DNA of 64,000 bases from Aliamphritea ceti. Lineage in GTDB: Bacteria > Pseudomonadota > Gammaproteobacteria > Pseudomonadales > Balneatricaceae. Each line of letters starts with the position of its first letter. Position 1 is the stretch's first letter. The translations under genes were made by a program, and so were the position numbers. The stretch covers positions 1,550,001 to 1,614,000 of the forward strand of contig NZ_AP025282.1 of assembly GCF_024347215.1 (NCBI RefSeq). The letters are read 5' to 3'. Of this stretch, positions 62,421 through 64,000 are shown piece by piece. The notes beneath the pieces are model-generated. The model made no database searches. It was not told where the DNA came from and worked only from the letters and a program-made list of their open reading frames with translations.

Positions 62421-62440
62421 ACATTTGAATATTCAAATGT
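62421..62440. promoter_or_regulatory. 20-bp perfect palindrome between lysR and gabD
   Basis: ACATTTGAATATTCAAATGT, perfectly symmetric, containing a T-N11-A LysR core. It is 54 bases from the LysR start and 108 from gabD; probable operator of the LysR protein. Confidence 0.75.
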
Positions 62441-62547
62441 TTGCTTGGATAAATAATTATATTAACAAATAGAAAATCTGACTATAACTGATCACAACGA
62501 TATTTATCCGACTGACAAGTCGTAGCGAACAATACGCGGAGTGATTC

Positions 62548-64000
62548 ATGGCAATTCAACTAAACGATTCTGGTCTGCTGAAAACCCAGGCTTATATTGA
62601 TGGTAACTGGACAGCCGGTTTCGAAGGTAAAACCTTTGCGGTGACAAACCCTGCAAACGGTGAACATCTGGCTGATGTTGCTGATGTAGGTGCGGCGGAA
62701 ACTCGTCAGGCGATTGAAGCTGCATCCCGTGCGATGCAGGAATGGCGTGCGCTAGCACCGGCAAGCCGCAGTGCTGTATTAGAAAAGTGGCATGCGCTGA
62801 TCCTGGAAAATCAGGAAGACCTGGCGATTCTGATGACTGCAGAGCAGGGCAAGCCAATGTTCGAATCCCGTGGTGAAGTGGGTTACGGCGCGTCTTACCT
62901 GAAGTGGTTTGCCGAAGAAGGTAAGCGGGTGTATGGCGATATTATTCCAACCCCACAGACTGACCGTCGCGGTATCGCGATTAAACAGCCAGTTGGCGTG
63001 GTGGCGGCAATTACGCCGTGGAACTTCCCGAATGCGATGATTACCCGCAAGGTTGCACCGGCACTGGCAGTAGGTTGCGCGATCATTCTTAAGCCAGCTG
63101 CAGAAACGCCATTGTCTGCACTGGCACTGGTTGAACTGGCAGAGCGTGCCGGTTTACCTGCAGGCTTGTTCAGTGTGATCACTGGCAGTGATGCAGCTGC
63201 TATAGGCGGTGAAATGACCTCTAACCCAACGGTGAAGAAAGTCACTTTTACCGGTTCTACTCCGGTAGGCAAGCTGCTGATGCGCCAATGTGCAGACACT
63301 GTTAAACGTACTTCTATGGAGCTTGGCGGTAACGCGCCGGTTATCGTTTTTGATGATGCCGATCTGGATCAGGCAATTGCCGGTGCTCTGGTATCTAAAT
63401 ACCGCAACTCTGGTCAGACCTGCATCTGTGCTAACCGCCTGATCGTTCAGGAAGGTATTTATGATGCCTTCGTTGAAAAGCTGCGTGTTGCTGTTGCTGA
63501 ATTTAATATTGGTGATGGCTTTGCGGCAGATACAACACACGGTCCGCTGATTACTGAAAAAGCAGTCCGTGACGTACACGCCAAAGTGACCAGTGCTATT
63601 GAAGAGGGTGCCAAGGTTGTTATTGGTGGTGAGCCTCAGGCAGGCGAAGGTAACTTTTATCAGCCAACGATTCTGACGGATGTGAATCCTTCAATGCGTG
63701 TATTCCGTGAAGAGATTTTTGGTCCGGTTGCGCCAATCTTCAAGTTCAGCACCGAAGAAGAAGCTATTGCGATGGCCAACGATACTGAGTTTGGTCTGGC
63801 GGCATATTTCTACACTGAAAATATGGGCCGTATGTGGCGTGTAGCCGAAGGCATTGATTACGGCATGGTAGGCGTTAATGAAACGGCTATCAGTTCAGAA
63901 GTGATCCCGTTTGGTGGTGTTAAAGAATCGGGTCAGGGTCGCGAAGGTTCGAAATATGGACTGGATGATTACCTGGAAACTAAATACATCTGTATGGGCG
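62548..64000 (+). CDS. gabD: Succinate-semialdehyde dehydrogenase (3' end at window edge)
   Basis: Frame open from ATG 62548 (CGGAG upstream) to the window end, 484 codons, so only the last one or two codons are missing. The start MAIQLNDSGLLKTQAYIDG resembles GabD. Catalytic Cys292 in SGQTCICANR, Glu in MELGGNAPV, NAD(P) motif FTGSTPVGK, and the GabD-like end YLETKYICMG. Oxidises succinate semialdehyde to succinate in GABA breakdown. Divergent from lysR. Confidence 0.95.
   Translation, partial: MAIQLNDSGLLKTQAYIDGNWTAGFEGKTFAVTNPANGEHLADVADVGAAETRQAIEAASRAMQEWRALAPASRSAVLEKWHALILENQEDLAILMTAEQGKPMFESRGEVGYGASYLKWFAEEGKRVYGDIIPTPQTDRRGIAIKQPVGVVAAITPWNFPNAMITRKVAPALAVGCAIILKPAAETPLSALALVELAERAGLPAGLFSVITGSDAAAIGGEMTSNPTVKKVTFTGSTPVGKLLMRQCADTVKRTSMELGGNAPVIVFDDADLDQAIAGALVSKYRNSGQTCICANRLIVQEGIYDAFVEKLRVAVAEFNIGDGFAADTTHGPLITEKAVRDVHAKVTSAIEEGAKVVIGGEPQAGEGNFYQPTILTDVNPSMRVFREEIFGPVAPIFKFSTEEEAIAMANDTEFGLAAYFYTENMGRMWRVAEGIDYGMVGVNETAISSEVIPFGGVKESGQGREGSKYGLDDYLETKYICMG

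Overview
The window reads as chromosome of a marine-type gammaproteobacterium, most likely Oceanospirillales (Amphritea/Neptunomonas/Marinobacterium-like). That is an inference from family content: a Pseudomonas-like CysI with DUF934, DUF2788, DUF2789 and TIGR02647 proteins, rnfABCDGE-nth, class Ia nrdAB-yfaE, a zrg-like zinc locus, and moderate GC. The genus cannot be fixed by eye. There is no prophage, insertion sequence, CRISPR array or rRNA. One tRNA (Tyr) is present. Both edges cut genes: a Tim44-like protein on the left, and gabD on the right, which is almost complete.

Layout. 0-8 kb: Tim44-like protein, yaaA, small DUF proteins, trpS-sseA, a DyP peroxidase, a diguanylate cyclase and cysK. 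8-16 kb: a Sel1-like protein, a secreted DUF4139 protein paired with a pseudokinase-FGE fusion, kdsA, hutZ, a dsbB-like gene, a 2OG oxygenase and tRNA-Tyr. 16-21 kb: nrdA-nrdB-yfaE behind NrdR-type boxes, followed by an 844-base gene-free stretch with a perfect DnaA box. 21-29 kb: rnfABCDGE and nth, with an unusually long repeat-bearing RnfC. 30-34 kb: cysI-DUF934-cysG, which makes sulfite reductase and its siroheme. 34-43 kb: mixed housekeeping genes (ccoG, a MocR regulator, pyrC, ansA, a second diguanylate cyclase, arfB). 43.7-47.3 kb: a zinc-acquisition locus with a Zur-like box and a His-rich periplasmic protein. 47-57 kb: pbpG, a Gate-domain membrane protein, an aminotransferase/omega-amidase pair, a gene under a Fur box, a PhnA-like protein and hrpB. 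57-64 kb: amine/GABA catabolism (puuB-like, LysE exporter, LysR regulator, gabD) around a porin and an orphan DUF2282 (bufferin-like) protein.

The most unexpected signal is recurrent. Several unrelated genes (yaaA, trpS, kdsA, hutZ and pyrC clearly; a PhnA-like gene and dsbB more weakly) end in short tandem repeats of 13-16 bases. The first unit contains the gene's own last codons and stop, and the copies run on past the stop. With 13- or 14-base units the copied stops move through the reading frames; with 15-base units they stay in frame. I know of no described family of such gene-end stop-codon arrays, though I cannot search for one. Other points of interest are the mirror-symmetric A-A-B-B-B-B-A-A repeat tail of RnfC, the catalytically dead kinase fused to an FGE fold that lacks the catalytic cysteines, the orphan bufferin-like protein with a lipobox, and several clean operator-like palindromes (NrdR, Zur, Fur, MocR and LysR contexts).
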